DNA of 64,000 nt from Plutella xylostella (GCF_932276165.1 NC_063997.1:2118001-2182000); one strand, 5' to 3'; shown: positions 32,957-46,158, counted from the first letter of the stretch. Made by a program: numbers and translations. Notes: a model not told the origin generated them from the sequence alone.

Positions 32957-33023
32957 AATATATAATTTATAAATACGGTATAGTGAACGATAAATTAATG
33001 ATCCAGGTTTAAGAAAAATATAT

Positions 33024-33095
33024 GTAGAGTGCTACGAAAAGTTTCGTAGTATGCTACGAAATAATCGTAGTATGCTATGAAATAGTTTTAGTATA
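33024..33095. repeat. Short tandem repeat, about 21-base units
   Basis: Roughly three units of CGTAGTATGCTACGAAATAAT with growing divergence. Each unit contains the partly palindromic CTACGAAA...TTCGTAG. Confidence 0.65.
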
Positions 33096-33553
33096 ATATA
33101 AATAATAACTATCTGCGTTGTGAAAATAATGTGAAATAAATGTAGAATGCTCTACTCCAGGGTCCTTTAACGACAGACCTCAATAGCGACCACAGAAAAA
33201 AGAAAATCCGAACATAAATTTTCCAGCAGTTAAACTTACAACCAACGGGCGAGGTGAGAATTACTTGATTCTACACCGTATCAATACCGCCTGAACAGAA
33301 CGTGTGACCCACATCCGAGTGAGATACAAATTGAACTGTCAGGGCGACAAGGGTTCTCCACCATCCACCGCGAATGGAACACAACTCTGCCTGTAAAGAA
33401 ACAAGGTCTAGATTAAAATACCAGGTGTTCCCGTATAAGCAACAATAGTTTTTGACGTATTGACAGGGTAAGTAGCTCGGACCTGTTCAGTGCTTCCTAC
33501 ATGAACTTGTTTATTGTGAGGTTTTGCTTGACAGCTGTCAGGTGCAGTTTTTT
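33096..33553. other. No recognised gene
   Basis: Slightly richer in G+C around 33250-33400. No coding frame or repeat family that I can support. Confidence 0.35.
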
Positions 33554-34132
33554 AGGGTTCCGTAGCCAAAATGGCAAAAACGGAACCCTTATAGTTTCGT
33601 CATGTCCGTCTGTCCGTCTGTCCGTCTGTCCGTCTGTCACAGCCGATTTACTCGGAAACTATAAGTACTACAGTGATGAAATTTGATGGGAATATGTGTT
33701 GTATGAACCGCTACAAAAATATGACACTAAATAGTAAAAAAAAGAATTGGGGGTGGGGCCCCCCATACATGTAACTGAGGGATGAAATTTTTTTTTTCGA
33801 TGTACATACCCGTGTGGGGTATCAATGGAAAGGTCTTTTAAAATGATATAAAATTTTCTAAAAAACATTTTTCTTAAAGTGAACGGTTTTTGAGATATCA
33901 GCTCTCAAAGTCGTAAAAAGTATGTCCCCCCCCCTCTATTTTTATAACTACGGGGTATAAAATTCTAAAAAAAATAGAGGTGATGCATGCTAATTAACTC
34001 TTTCAACGATTTTTGGTTTGATCAAAGTATCTCTTATAGTTTTTGAGATAGGTTGATTTAACTGTAATTTTGATTTGCTGCTACGGAACCCTTTGTGCGC
34101 GAGCCCGACTCGCACTTGGCCGGTTTTTTTTT
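33554..34132. mobile_element. AGGGTTCCG dispersed repeat, copy 2 (uninterrupted)
   Basis: Starts AGGGTTCCGTAGCC, carries a (CCGTCTGT)n array one unit longer than copy 1, runs through the GTGAT site that BEL/Pao hit in copy 1, and ends CACTTGGCCGG plus a T-run. Relative to copy 1 it lacks about 107 bases before the GCTGCTACGGAACCC end. A noncoding lepidopteran repeat of uncertain class. Confidence 0.85.
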
Positions 34133-34457
34133 GTTTCATCTTGTTTGTAGTGTTATATATTTTTTTTATTTGTGTCATTTAATGAACTGAGGTCAATGTT
34201 ATGCTTTGCGTTTGTTTAGATTAACTCAACCAGGTATTCCGACTCTAGCATATTCACCCTAGGGTGGATTCTAAGAAACGGTTGCCTAAAAATTCACAAA
34301 TCATAACTAATTATAGATAAGGAACAGGTAAACTGATTATGAAATCATTATCTATAATATATTTTTCAGAAGCTTTTAGGTAAATATTACTATTGCATAT
34401 AGGTATGTATAAAGTAGTTAAAAAAAACAATTATGAAACTACTAACTGCTTGAAATA

Positions 34458-34605
34458 TATAATAGAATAGAATAGAATAGAATATTGAACACCATATAAA
34501 TCAGACATACAAAAAACATACTTATAGACTAGAACTAATGTACAATAGGCGGCCTTATCGCTGAGATCTCTTACATGCAACCTTACATATTGCGGAAACA
34601 AAGTG
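34458..34605 (-). mobile_element. LINE 3' tail with (AGAAT)n end
   Basis: On the minus strand it reads GAGATCTCAGCGATAAGGCC, then CGCC, to an ATTCT repeat tail. It belongs to the same tail family as 700-839 and 52584-52717, with a damaged hairpin. Confidence 0.65.
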
Positions 34606-36426
34606 ACAATTTAGAGGGCAGTGTGACGAAGTTAAAGAAATCTTTATTGCATGAAGTAACTGGAAATTATTGACCTATCAGCTCGTATAGATGCTGTAAG
34701 TTTTCCAATAGCCGACATATTGAAAATAGCGGCAGATAAAAACATCGAAACGCGTTTATTGAACATCCATATTTAATAAGGAAACTAGTTGAATATTAAA
34801 TTTACTGTTGTCATTTTATTTAAGTGTAATTGTAAACGTATACTGAAAGTTATTGAAAATTACCTTTAGATCGAAAAAAATATAATCTCTTTAAGTTCAT
34901 AATTGAAAAGTGAGTAGAAATAAATACCTACATAAATTATAATTATTTTAAAAAATATACTGAATATTGTAGCAGGTGAGGCGTCAAGCTTATTAGCGCC
35001 TCAATAATGAGATTTTAACATTCAGCCGAGTTGAACGGACAAAGCCCCTTTGATCCTTAAAAAAACGTTTTTTAACGCATTTGATAATTTTCAGTAATCC
35101 TTTCAGACATGTAATCACGAAACGATTATATAAATTAGCTTTTAAAGGTTTGCCGGAAAATATTATGAGAGTAATTGGTTTGCTTAACAAAGTACCTATT
35201 CATTTTTGAAATCCCGAATCAATTTATTATTTATTAATTAGGGTGGTTCTTGTTTCATTTAGGTACACTTTTTGACCTTCAGAAGTTCAGAATTTGTCTT
35301 TGTTTATTTTTGCTTTAATTACAAGTAAAGTTGTTTTATTGAATAACCAAAATATTCTAAAACATTCTCTATGATAGCTCAAATAACGAAAATCAGAAAA
35401 AATACCAAATCATAATTTTCTACATAAATTAGTATTTTAAATAAAAATCATTTTATCTCAATATTTCTACGTCCGCCGTGTTTCTTTATCGTTGCGGAAA
35501 GTTTAGTGACAAAAAGGGAATGTGAGGCAAATTAAATTATAATTAACAACCACCTGTATACCTCCAGGGACTCCTCTCCTTGATGACGGAAGATTAATTA
35601 GAGAGACCTTTCTTTTCTTAGCTTTGGGCGTCAGATAATGAGACACTTTTAGGGAGTTAATTTGTGGGACCGTTTCCTCTTTTGTGAGCGGTTTTTAAAA
35701 CGCTCTCAAGTGAAAAATAATGTTAAGGCTAATTTGCTGCGAAATTAAAATATAAATAGTGCTTTATAAAGAAGTCTGTTTATTACTTTAGTTATAGAAA
35801 TAAAATATATTTTCATATCTTAGATTGCGAAAACTATAGGTATGGCAAGGTAAGCCGCAAGAAAGTGTTCTCTACGACTTTTGGAAATTTGTCAACTCCC
35901 GCTTTATTAGAATACTCACCAGTTTTACAATGAATAAAATAAAAAATCTTCTAACCTAACGTTTCTTTTGAACATACACTCATCTTGTTCTTATTAAAAT
36001 ATCGTTGATTACGTCTAAAATGATGATGATGATGATGATAATGATTGGCCCGACCGATTTCAGCCATGGCGACCACTTCGACCCCACTACGTCTTAAATA
36101 ATATCCACGAGTGTATTAAGTACCTCATTTTTCAAGCATCGGACTGCATACCAGAATTCTCATTCAACATTTTCGTATCCCATAATTAATCCAACTGAAA
36201 TAATTAAAGGATATTGACTCCGAAGTTCTTTTGAATTAAAGTTCAAATTGCCATTCTGATCTTGAAGCTTTTAAAACTTTTAAGTAAATTCGCTAAAAGC
36301 AGTTGAGTACTATGTACACTATTATAATACCCAGTAGCATTATGAATAGCTGTTTCAGGTATGCTTAAGATCAGCGATTAAAAGTAGCAATAGCACATTA
36401 TTCTTCTTTTCAGCTATGACAGTTAA
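34606..36426. other. No gene; one microsatellite
   Basis: AT-rich sequence with an (ATG)n array at 36019-36041. The array may be the worn 3' end of an RTE LINE, but no RTE sequence adjoins it. Confidence 0.4.
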
Positions 36427-36673
36427 TAATAATAATAATATGTGGGGACATCTCACACACGGCCATCCGACCCCAAGCTAGGCAGAGCCTGTATTATGGG
36501 TATAGGATAGCTGATATATCAACACAAATACATAGATAGATACATCTTAATTATTAATAATATCAACACCCAAGACCCGAGTACAAATATCTGTCTTTAA
36601 ACAAATTTTTGCCCCAGCCGGGAATTGAACCTTCGGCTTAGCAGTCAGTGCTACCACTGCACCAGTCGGCCGT
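36427..36673 (-). mobile_element. tRNA-headed SINE, 'GTGAGATGTCC' tail family
   Basis: From the (ATT)n tail end: TGTGGGGACATCTCACACAC, GGCCATCCGACCCCAAGC, then the head GCCCCAGCCGGGAATTGAAC. The B-box region has a deletion compared with 50758-51020. Confidence 0.85.
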
Positions 36674-38950
36674 AAATTTTTTTAAATTCTCAAACTTCAA
36701 ATTATTATTCCATGAGTTTCTTTGGTTCTGATGGTTCGTATGTATTCGTTATTTTAAATATTCAGCCTGTATACTTTTAGATGCAGGCGTATCATAAGAA
36801 GGAACAATTTTGCAATTAAGTTTCCATGTTGCAGCGAGATGCTAATAGTTGTTGGCTAAATACTGGAGGCAGGTGGACGCAAATTCCAGCAATTCATTAT
36901 AATGGACCATTGTGCCGTTTTGTTTTAACTTCCTATCTTGTTGTACAGACCAGTCACTTTACATTAGACACGAATAAGAAGAAAATATATAAGTACCTAA
37001 ATATCTACTATATTAATGAATGCCAAAAAATAAGAGCAACTAGGTATCTTTGTCGTAAAAACCCCAAAAATTAAGCCACTTTTGGAGCTACAAGTGCTCT
37101 TTTCTAATTCACCTGATAAATCATAAACCCGAGTATGACTGTGTCTTTTTAGTATGTATTTGTTCAAATAAATCAATTGCATTTTTATGTAGCTGTAAAA
37201 ACGCGCCTGTTATGACAAGCGAGTGAAATTTAATTGGACAAGTCACAGCGACCTGTATGTAAGAGAATAGAGGATTATTTTCTTCGCGAGGAAGCCCTCC
37301 TTCCCCTACTACAAAAGTCTTTTATTTCAGTACAAAAAGATGTCCTCTAGTAATCATGCCTTTGTTAATTAGAATTACGGCATAATTTATATTGAAAGAG
37401 TCAAAGTTAAAGAAAGTTTTACGGCCGACCTTTCAAGTAATTTTGTAAGTCCATTTACACTTTTTTTACTTTTTAATTAACCTCGGTTTAAATATTTATG
37501 TAAGTTGTTCAATGAGCAAATAGTACTTTATGAGTCTATGGTAATTATTCATTAATATTCTCAAATATTAAAATCACAGAAACCGATTACTCAAAGTCAA
37601 TATTAAAACAATATTTTATTTGTAGATCGAGAATTAATCAAACATTCAACACTTCATAACAAAAATAAGGTAATGTCTCCCGAACCATTCATTACGTACA
37701 GATCCTCCTACAAAGCTATCTTTCATTACAAAACCTCTTCATCAAAACATTGCAAAACCACAAAGCGAATAGGCAACCGGAAACGGAAGGAACACGTTTG
37801 CAGCCATCACCAGCAGCACGTCAGAATCACAGACTAATAATAAATACTAAACCTCGCTTGAAACCTCCTTTGTCTCTATGCTCATTTGTTTTAAACTTCT
37901 GTTCTGTGCGCGACAGCGTTTTATGAGCGTATAGAGCTCAGAACAAGTACTGTATAGAATGTAGACGCGCTTTGTGTTAGTTTTCCGAGCGGAGACCATT
38001 TAGCGCGAAATTATTTATCAAACATATTATAATTGAGTAAAAAATTCAATGACTGAAGGTAAAATTATCTATAGCATAATGTAGTCATACTCAAGTATGT
38101 CATGGGGAAAGGAGGAAATTGTCCCAATTTTTAGGGGACCAGCAGAATCACCTAAATGTACTTAAACCAAATAAATCTGCACTTCGGCTGAGAATTTGGG
38201 TGTTTAAAAATTTCTTACATTATACCTCTTCATTTATCTTTAGAGACTTTATATAACAAATAAAACTATAAAAATTAGAAAACATCGATCATGCAACTAA
38301 GTAACTGTTATCAACGTGAGGTTCCATAAAAGTATCTATTATGTAGAGGTTATAATTACGTTTTAATCATTTACGAATATGCACATCTTACACAGTAGAC
38401 ATCGATGTTTTAAATGGTTGCATTTATAAGGCTTTTGCAGGCGGCTGTACGCAAAAAGTAAAGTTGTGAGACGAAGGTGTGCCTAACCTGCCCTGAGAGT
38501 AGGCAACCGAGGTGTCGCAGCAACTTGCGAATCTTGTTAAAGTCCCAACTTCCCAGCTTTGTAACACAAGCGGGGAGTTGCCAACTATCGGCCGTGTTTG
38601 CTCAACTTACGGGAATTCTGATATGAGCCTTCTTTCTTCTTGTTGCCATAGATATCGGCGGAACGGGAGACGCTTTTGTCACGCGATCGGCTGATTAAAG
38701 TTTGGAGTGGCCGTACTGTGTGATATGATAGAGGATGTTGAAGCCTATATGTCTTTTTATCTGCCTTTAACAGCTAAGTAGGGGATTCAAGAAATTCTGT
38801 GCCAGTTTAAAAAATAGTGGACGATATCAAAATACCTTTTTCTTGTGAATAATTTCAATCTGCTAGTTCATTCCTGTAAATTTCTTCATCTTAGCCTGCC
38901 GGTGACCAAGACTAGAGCTGGACCAAGGTTTATCACCGTAGTGATAGGAT
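36674..38950. other. Long stretch with no recognised gene
   Basis: No coding frame stands out. The stretch 38430-38700 is richer in G+C but shows no motif I can name. Confidence 0.4.
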
Positions 38951-39310
38951 AGAGCGGTGGTGGCGTAATGGCGAAGGCCTCGTCCTCTCAATCGAGAGGC
39001 CATGGGTTCAAATCCTGGCCTGTACCAATGAATTCTTTCAATTGTGTTTTCAATTAAGGAGTTTAAGTACAATAATACCACATGCTCTTATGGTGATGGA
39101 AAACATCGTGAGGAAACCTGCACATCTAGATTCTAGATGTGTATCCTTAGTTCATTGTACTTATCCCAAAACGGTGATATGGTTCGCAACCTATCACGTG
39201 AGTACAAATGTGCTGCGAAAAGTGGGTGGCTCACTTTGTGAGCCACCTCTGACTACCCCTTCTGTGATTGCAGTCCTGAGTGCATATGTAATGTATATTA
39301 TATGTATATG
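38951..39310 (+). mobile_element. tRNA-headed SINE, most complete copy of the GAGCCACCTCTGACTACC tail family
   Basis: The head is GCGGTGGTGGCGTAATGG... with B-box GGTTCAAATCC. The body has TGTACCAATGAATTC and AAACATCGTGAGGAAACC; the tail has ACGGTGATATGGTTCGCAAC, CACGTGAGTACAAATGTG and GAGCCACCTCTGACTACCCC. It ends in ATGTATAT repeats. The head differs from that at 1-175 although the body is related. Confidence 0.85.
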
Positions 39311-42300
39311 ATAGGATTATCTAGCCAGAGTTATGATTTTCAGTTGCTGAAACGTTACTCGGGGAGGCTCCTTAGTAAAGACGGCCTCCAACGCTTACCA
39401 CTGCTGTAATAAATATTATGCCATCGTCTTAGCCGAAGATTTATCTATAAATTTCTCTAAGGCTATGTGTGTAGTGCTGTCACGGTGATGATGGATATCA
39501 AAATTAAGGTTTCCTTCAAACCCTTGACCCCGTGGACTCTCAGTAGCTATTCCACAGGGTGTTACTAAAACCACGGCACCATTTGCAAAGATTTGCATCC
39601 CTCTTAAACCTTTTAGCAAATAAAACGGCACGACTATAATATTGGACACCATAATCCTGGGTGAGTAACTATGCATCAAGTGAAACCATTTATTCGTTTG
39701 TCGCATTTATAAAGTCTCCACGCTTGATACCGTTTTAAAGGATCTCAGAATGGAGATGCAGTAAATTTCATTTATTTCAGATAAGTACATCTAGGTAATT
39801 AGGCCGTATAAACTTTTACCTAGTACCACAAAAAGTTGATTGTATGATAGAGATATTAGGTATTTACCGCCGGATGTCAAATTTTCGATAAACTTGTTTC
39901 AAACTTTTTTAAGGTTTGTTTTAATTACTTACCTATAATTTTCTAACGGTGTGTTCGTTTTTTACAGGTTTGTATTATTGAAGTAACTTTTTTACGGAAT
40001 GAGATCGATATTATTGTTAAATTCGTTGCAAACACGTATGTTTCAATTTAATATCGGGTTGAAGGGGTGGGAGAGGGGGGACATGGCAATATCAGGTAGC
40101 TCGGGCCGTCAGCAACACGCCAGTCAGTGTGGCAGCAGCATGGGAGTACCGTGATAATCCTTGTTTCAAGTATGAGGTACATTTATTTTATATAGCTTCT
40201 TATTATTAAACTCTTGCCATCGGGTGCATGAAATTTGAAATGAGCCAAAGTCTCCGGGTGACGTATCAACCATACATGTCCGGTGCCGGATTACAGGTCC
40301 ACATAATCCTGATTATGTAATAACAGTAAACAATCATGGACAAAACAAATACCTAGGTGTTTCAGAAGGTTAATTGAACTGAATTGGATACGGCAATCAA
40401 AACACATTATCATGTACTAAACAGTAGATACGTACATACCAACCAAAAATCTTTTTTAAAAACCGCAATAACCAACCGGAGATAGCTGGTTCGGCGTGTT
40501 AAGGAAAAAGTACAAAATAAAAGACGCACGGCTGATAAAGTAGTGTTATAAATCACGTTGTCTGGCTAAGTGTGTGCACACTTACACAGCCGCTAATGCA
40601 GGCCACACCTGTGTTTGCCACACTTACACAGCTTTTAGCCAGCATTTTAAATGGTGTTTCGGAATTAAACGAAAAGTGTGATTAAATTCTGAAAATGTCA
40701 TCAGCTTAGTTTTCGGGTTTTAGTTTTTCTCGCTGTTTTAAATAAAGAATAAATGTAACATGGCAGACCGTACCATCTTACCCAAAATATATAGGTGCAG
40801 AATGATATTAAGGACATTACACAAGCGCAGCAGTGACCCAGTTATCTGGGTATAAAACCCGGTGCCAATATTCATTGCTTTATAAAGAGAAAATCGCATA
40901 AAATTGTCCGTAAAATATGAAATGTTATTACAGACTCGGTGCGACAGCTCTAAAAGTATTTCATATAATATGTTTCACTCTCCTCAACCTCATAGGTGAA
41001 GTGGGTATCTATATTTGAAATTAATAAGCAGTTTTATAGATTTGATGTTACGTCTGTCGTAGTATCGGGGTGTCTACTCTGAATGAGAAATTAAGTACAC
41101 AGTTCTCGAGCTACTTGGTAAGTAACTCACAAAAACATGCTTTTGTGCTACCCAAAATACGCATTTGTTAAAATTTACTCTAAAATAATGGCAAAGAACT
41201 TCGTAACTGTTATCACCTCACTGTACCCGGGATCAAGTTTACACATAACCCTGAGTACATATTATTCCCCTGTCTCACATACCGTGGCTATTTAGCTAAA
41301 AGCATTCTCAAGTTGCACCTAAGCGTAGCTTCTAGAATTTTCTCTTAGCACGGCGGGTATTTCGGAAGCGATTCAAATTCAAAGTACTTAGAAATGGGGC
41401 TAATCGCAGAATCGTCTTTGAGCCCGAATAAAGGTATTAGGGAGATTTCAATATAGTTAAAGGCTGAGGACGATAGGTAAAGAAGGGGCCATAAGATTGC
41501 GCCGGGCCGTTATGATACCATTGTATATATTTTTTGGTTCAGGTGCGTTTTTCAACGCGAATATTAAATGCACAGGTGCTCATATTGCTTCCTAACTACT
41601 ATACTTTAATAAAAAAAAAAATTTTCGCAAACATTGGCGTTACAGAAAAGAGATATTTCTAGATTTACAGGAACCATGTTGATGAGTCGTATCTTCCACC
41701 TTTTCTAAATAACTAGAAGTCTTTTTTTAACCAGCTAATTGCGTGCAAAAGGCTCTGCGTGCAAGCGACAACTCCAATAACAATAGCGGCGCTACGAAGG
41801 CTCTGCTGGAGGCTCCGTAGATCTACTAGCGACATTTTAACGGCCCGCGTAACGGGCGGGCTCGGCCCGGAAATGAAGGTAGAGAGCGTTTTCTTGTGAG
41901 GAGGCTTTTAATGAAAACCCGAGATGCTACTGCGACGTGTGGCCGGGAGAGAAGCGACCTCCGTATGTTATTTTAACTCTAAAGTCAGCTTTAATGTAAT
42001 TCACGACTCAGTGACTAGATAGATAGGAAATAATATGAGATATAATATAAGTAGGTACTTATATTATTTTACATTTCTGTAGTACTTACCATAATTATAT
42101 AACCTAATGTATTTTCCATATAAATTATCTTATATGGAAAATACATAAGTCAACATGGATACCGGTTTTTTTAAAATTGTAAACTTATCATAACATAACC
42201 TCAAATGTACAATCATCGCTAATATTTCATACTGTCTATGGTGTCCGCTACTTCTGTTACCACAAACAGTTTTAACTGTTAGAAATGGAATAGAAAGAGT

Positions 42301-42414
42301 TTATTCTTACCGCACACACTGCCCTCATCTAGGTCCACTTTGGTCTACAGGAAGCGTGAGGTAGCTGAACACTCACGGGCAATGAAAAAGTTCCATTCAG
42401 ATAATCACCAAATC
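39311..42414. other. Long stretch with no recognised gene
   Basis: It holds a 16-base palindrome AAGTGTGTGCACACTT near 40567, with CACACTTACACAGC repeated about 42 bases on. There is a perfect-arm hairpin at 42109-42148 (TGTATTTTCCATATAA and inverse). A GC-rich patch at 41750-41950 has no recognisable motif. Confidence 0.45.
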
Positions 42415-43176
42415 GGTTCTACCTTTTTTGGCATAAGATTTTTTGCTTAATCTCGTATTGCATAGTAACGTTTGGTCAAAGTCTCCTTTCGCCGAAAATC
42501 GTATGGCATAAATCTCGTTTAGTAAAAAGTTATTTCGCATAACATTGTTTAGCCTAATAATGGTATGGCCAAATCTTGAATAGCCTAATAACTATGGCAT
42601 AGGTTTATACAAAGTAATAATATTCGTTTGGCTTTAACTTTGACGGAGCGTCTCCCTACATAGCGCAAACTGGTGCCTTGTATTGTTTCCGCTGTTTGGA
42701 AAACGCTCCGCTCCGCTTCGCTGCGCTCCGCTTTGGTTTTGATGAACATGTGCACCTAACACGCTCGTCCTCGCTTTGCTCGTCGTCGCACCTATTTTTA
42801 GGTTTCGATCTCATGGAGTTGGTGATAATTATATTGGTCGTTAACTTTCGATTTTTTGATCATACAATATCGTGATTTTCGGGATGTAGGAGAAAAATAC
42901 CACAATTTGTACATTTACTACATAGTCTACATACTTAATATATTATTTATTAAGATAACATTAGGAGAAACAAGCTTATACATAGGTATAGACGAACATA
43001 AATTTGAGCAAACGAAACTTAGGTGTTTAAAGATTGTGCCTAAAGAGTTTTAGACGAAACGAGCCGTATGCCACATAAGTCTTGGCAAAGTGATGGTTCG
43101 GTCAATAAATTTTAGACCATACGAGTTATGCGAAATGAGTTTTGGTCAATAAAGATTATGCGAGATGAGCGGAACC
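42415..43176. mobile_element. Non-autonomous element with inverted arrays of GCATAA-type repeats
   Basis: The ends read GGTTCTACC and the inverse GCGGAACC. Behind each end lies a run of degenerate units about 16-20 bases long. On the left they resemble GGCATAAGATTTTTTGC; on the right they are inverted (GACCATACGAGTTATGCG). The centre has a CGCTCCGCTTCGCTGCG block and CTCGTCCTCGCTTTGCTCG. No coding frame. The class is unknown to me. Confidence 0.6.
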
Positions 43177-43865
43177 CCACTAAATTACACCGAAACGGAA
43201 AAATGTAACTTAATGACGCCTTCTGCTATATTTAAGTGCATTTATCGGCACATCAGAACATTTATAACTAAAAACATAAATATTTTGTTCAAATTTTCTA
43301 ATAAATGTTTAAAAAAAATTACGTCTATTGGTATCAAAATTTTTTACGTGGACCTGTTTTTTTTGCCCGTGAGTATATTAAAGTCACTATGTGGACTGTG
43401 AATGTGGAGTGAGTATTTACTAAAAATAAATATTATTTATAAACAAACTGTACAAGTATTAGATCCAAAATCAGAAAATAATCAATTGGAATGAATGAGA
43501 AAAGGAAATGGCGATCAAAGACCTTTTTTAAAAACACTGATTGAATGTTTGAATATAGCATTGCACTGGTGCAAACAGATTTCTTTCACATCATCGCAGC
43601 ATAGCTCCATAGCTTTGGTGGAAAGGCACCCGTCTCCACCCATGGCTTCACGTGGGTACCAACAAAACAACATCAAATACGCAAGCTTCAAGTTGACACC
43701 CGATATCCAATATCCCAACTGACAATCAAAAACTCAAAAGCCAATCCCGGGCTGTAAGCTGATACATTTTCCGGGAAAAAGTATATACGATTGCCCCGTG
43801 GCTTTATTACATAAGGCCTTATGTACAGCCATCGCTATAAACACGTTAACATTCAGGTATTTACA
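43177..43865. other. No recognised gene
   Basis: AT-rich. A small palindrome TACATAAGGCCTTATGTA lies near 43809. Nothing else. Confidence 0.4.
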
Positions 43866-44133
43866 GACGGCTGAATAGTGTAATGGTTAGTGGCCCTGAC
43901 TGCTATGCCGAAGGTCCCGGGTTCGATTCCCGGCTGGGGCAGATATTTGTTTAAAGACAGATATTTGTACTCGGGTCTTGGGTGTTGATATTCATATTTA
44001 GTATGTATCTTTCTATGTATTTGTGCAGATATATCAGCTGTCCGACACCCAGGCTCTGCCTAAGCCTAGCTTGTGATCGGATGGATGTGTGTGAGATGTC
44101 CCCACATATTTATTATAATTATTATTTATTATT
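43866..44133 (+). mobile_element. tRNA-headed SINE, 'GTGAGATGTCC' tail family
   Basis: Head with TAGTGTAATGGTTAGTGG and GGTTCGATTCCCGG, CAGATATTTGTTTAAAGAC link, CAGCTGTCCGACACCCAG, tail GTGTGAGATGTCCCCACAT and an (ATT)n end. Confidence 0.9.
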
Positions 44134-45012
44134 TGCCTTGTCACCTTCTCCCTTATCGCGAAGTCATAACATTTACGAAGTAATTAGTATCAAATGCAAT
44201 ACATTTTGAATTCGAAAATCTTTGAAAAAACAAGTTTGAGATAGTTACACTTGTCTAAGTATAAAATCAAAAATCAAAAAAGTTGATTGTTAGAATCACC
44301 TTATTGGTTGAATCTAACTTTGCCAACGAATAATTCTAATATTTTACGTCGAAACAAGAATTTGAATTTGATTTGACTGTAAATATGAAATTTTTACTTG
44401 TTAATGTACATGACTGTCTATCTTATGTACCTACCTACCTATATCCTTCTCAGAACCCCGCTTCGATGTGATTAAAGTAAATATTATAGCCAAATTTTAC
44501 ATGATTTCAAATACGATCGGACAGTAGGTATATTTACGTTATATAAGGTATTATATAGATACTGTTGGTTTTATCGATATACTCGACAATATTAATCTAT
44601 GGTGGTGAGCTTATCGCTTGCGATAAATTAAAGCACACATTTTGTTATCATATTTCAATTTTATTCAGGCTTAGATTAGGCGTATTCCTGAAAAATAGGT
44701 TGCAATGAAAACAACTATTATATTGTTATAGTACCCGATATAATATTTGCTAAGCTGTATGAATAAAGCTACAAAACACAATCGGACGGCTATATTGCCC
44801 GTCTATACCGTGTCTGCGAAGGAGATTACTGTGCGCCAACCATGAGATCATTATTTACCACAGTGAAAATGGCGGAAAAAAATAAACGCGTATCGTATTT
44901 ACATAGCGCAATGTTTGAAACGACTAAAACGCATACAAATGTCAATAAACTACTTATCGCATATATCTACAAATTCCGAAATAAATGCGATCCCCACGCA
45001 GTAGGTACCTAC
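44134..45012. other. No recognised gene
   Basis: AT-rich sequence; an open frame around 44842-45120 has no resemblance I can support and runs into the adjoining element. Confidence 0.4.
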
Positions 45013-45016
45013 AGTT

Positions 45017-46158
45017 CGGCTGTGCCATTTCAAAACACAGTAATAGCCAAGGGACAAATTTTTCAGGAGAGCCAAAAAAAAATTTTGTCCCTTCATTTCA
45101 ATGCCCTGGTAAAACTATGATACATATCTCAACAAATGTAAACTTAAAAGAAGCGGCAGAACCTAGGCTTTACATACGATACTATTTCATTTAAATATGA
45201 CTAATATTGTTGCTGTAATGCACAAAAGAAAACACTAACTAGGTTTTAAATGATTTTCTCACCCTAAAACCGCCCTCACTGATCATTTTATAACCTAGTA
45301 AGAGCCATTATTGTGTAATTTGAGACCAGTTAAGTATATTGAAATTGCAATAATAACGTAATAATTTATATGTTTTTTTCTTTTTTTATATGTTTTGGAT
45401 CCTTCACATAATATAAATCAAATTTTGCAGCACTTTTACACGACCGCACTATGAGTAATAGCTGAAATAACGGCATATTTTTAAGTTTGCTTTTTGTTTT
45501 ATCTAAATGAACTAAATCGCCATATTAAGAAGGCATGTCTGACACGAACATTATTTATGGCTGCCTTAATTCAATACACAATATTACCTAAATTTTGAGC
45601 TAAAATTAGTTTACTATGTTTGAGTTTTTTTTTGGTTTATGCAAAATAGGGCTAGTAGAAAGGTTCTGACGAGAAAGGTTTCTATGGCTTTTATAAAGAA
45701 GACAAAATTTCCTTATGTTCTACTTTTAATTCAACTCTCTAGGTCTCATTGGTTCAAAGATACAGGTTCTGAAATATCTGATATTTTTTCGAAAAAAGTG
45801 TTAGTAATAATGTATGCCATTTGTGACTTACTAAAATTAACGGGCAAAAATTGACCTTTGCTGACCATTTCAAAACCTAGTATGAGCCATTGACCATTTT
45901 AAAACACAGTAAGTCATTTTCAGTTACTATGTTTTAAAATGGTTGGTGGCTCTTACTATGTTTTAAAATGGTTTTCGTGGCATATTTGATAACGCAGGGT
46001 GGAGTTACTAGGTTTTTAGAATTTTTATTTTCGTTTCTGAGCGGTTTTTTGATATTCTGACAATGCAGTTTTGTGCGCAACCGCCTAAAATAATGTATAA
46101 ATCAAAGACCCGATTTTTTTTAAGTTGGCGCTTACTGTGTTTTGAAATGGCACAGCCG
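45017..46158. mobile_element. 1.1-kb non-autonomous element with repeated CATTTCAAAACACAGTAA motif
   Basis: The ends CGGCTGTGCCATTTCAAAAC and the exact inverse form inverted repeats of about 27 bp. AGTT stands on both sides (45013-45016 and 46159-46162). The motif CCATTTTAAAACACAGTAAG, or its inverse, recurs at least nine times: near 45024, 45240, 45285, 45867, 45893, 45925, 45954, 46005 and 46131. It is mostly oriented inward from each end. No coding frame. A 4-bp duplication would exclude Tc1/mariner; the class is open. Confidence 0.75.

Noticed and set aside
44842..45120. 92-codon frame as a host exon
   Set aside because: It runs across the boundary of the DNA element at 45017, has no splice context and no recognisable domain.
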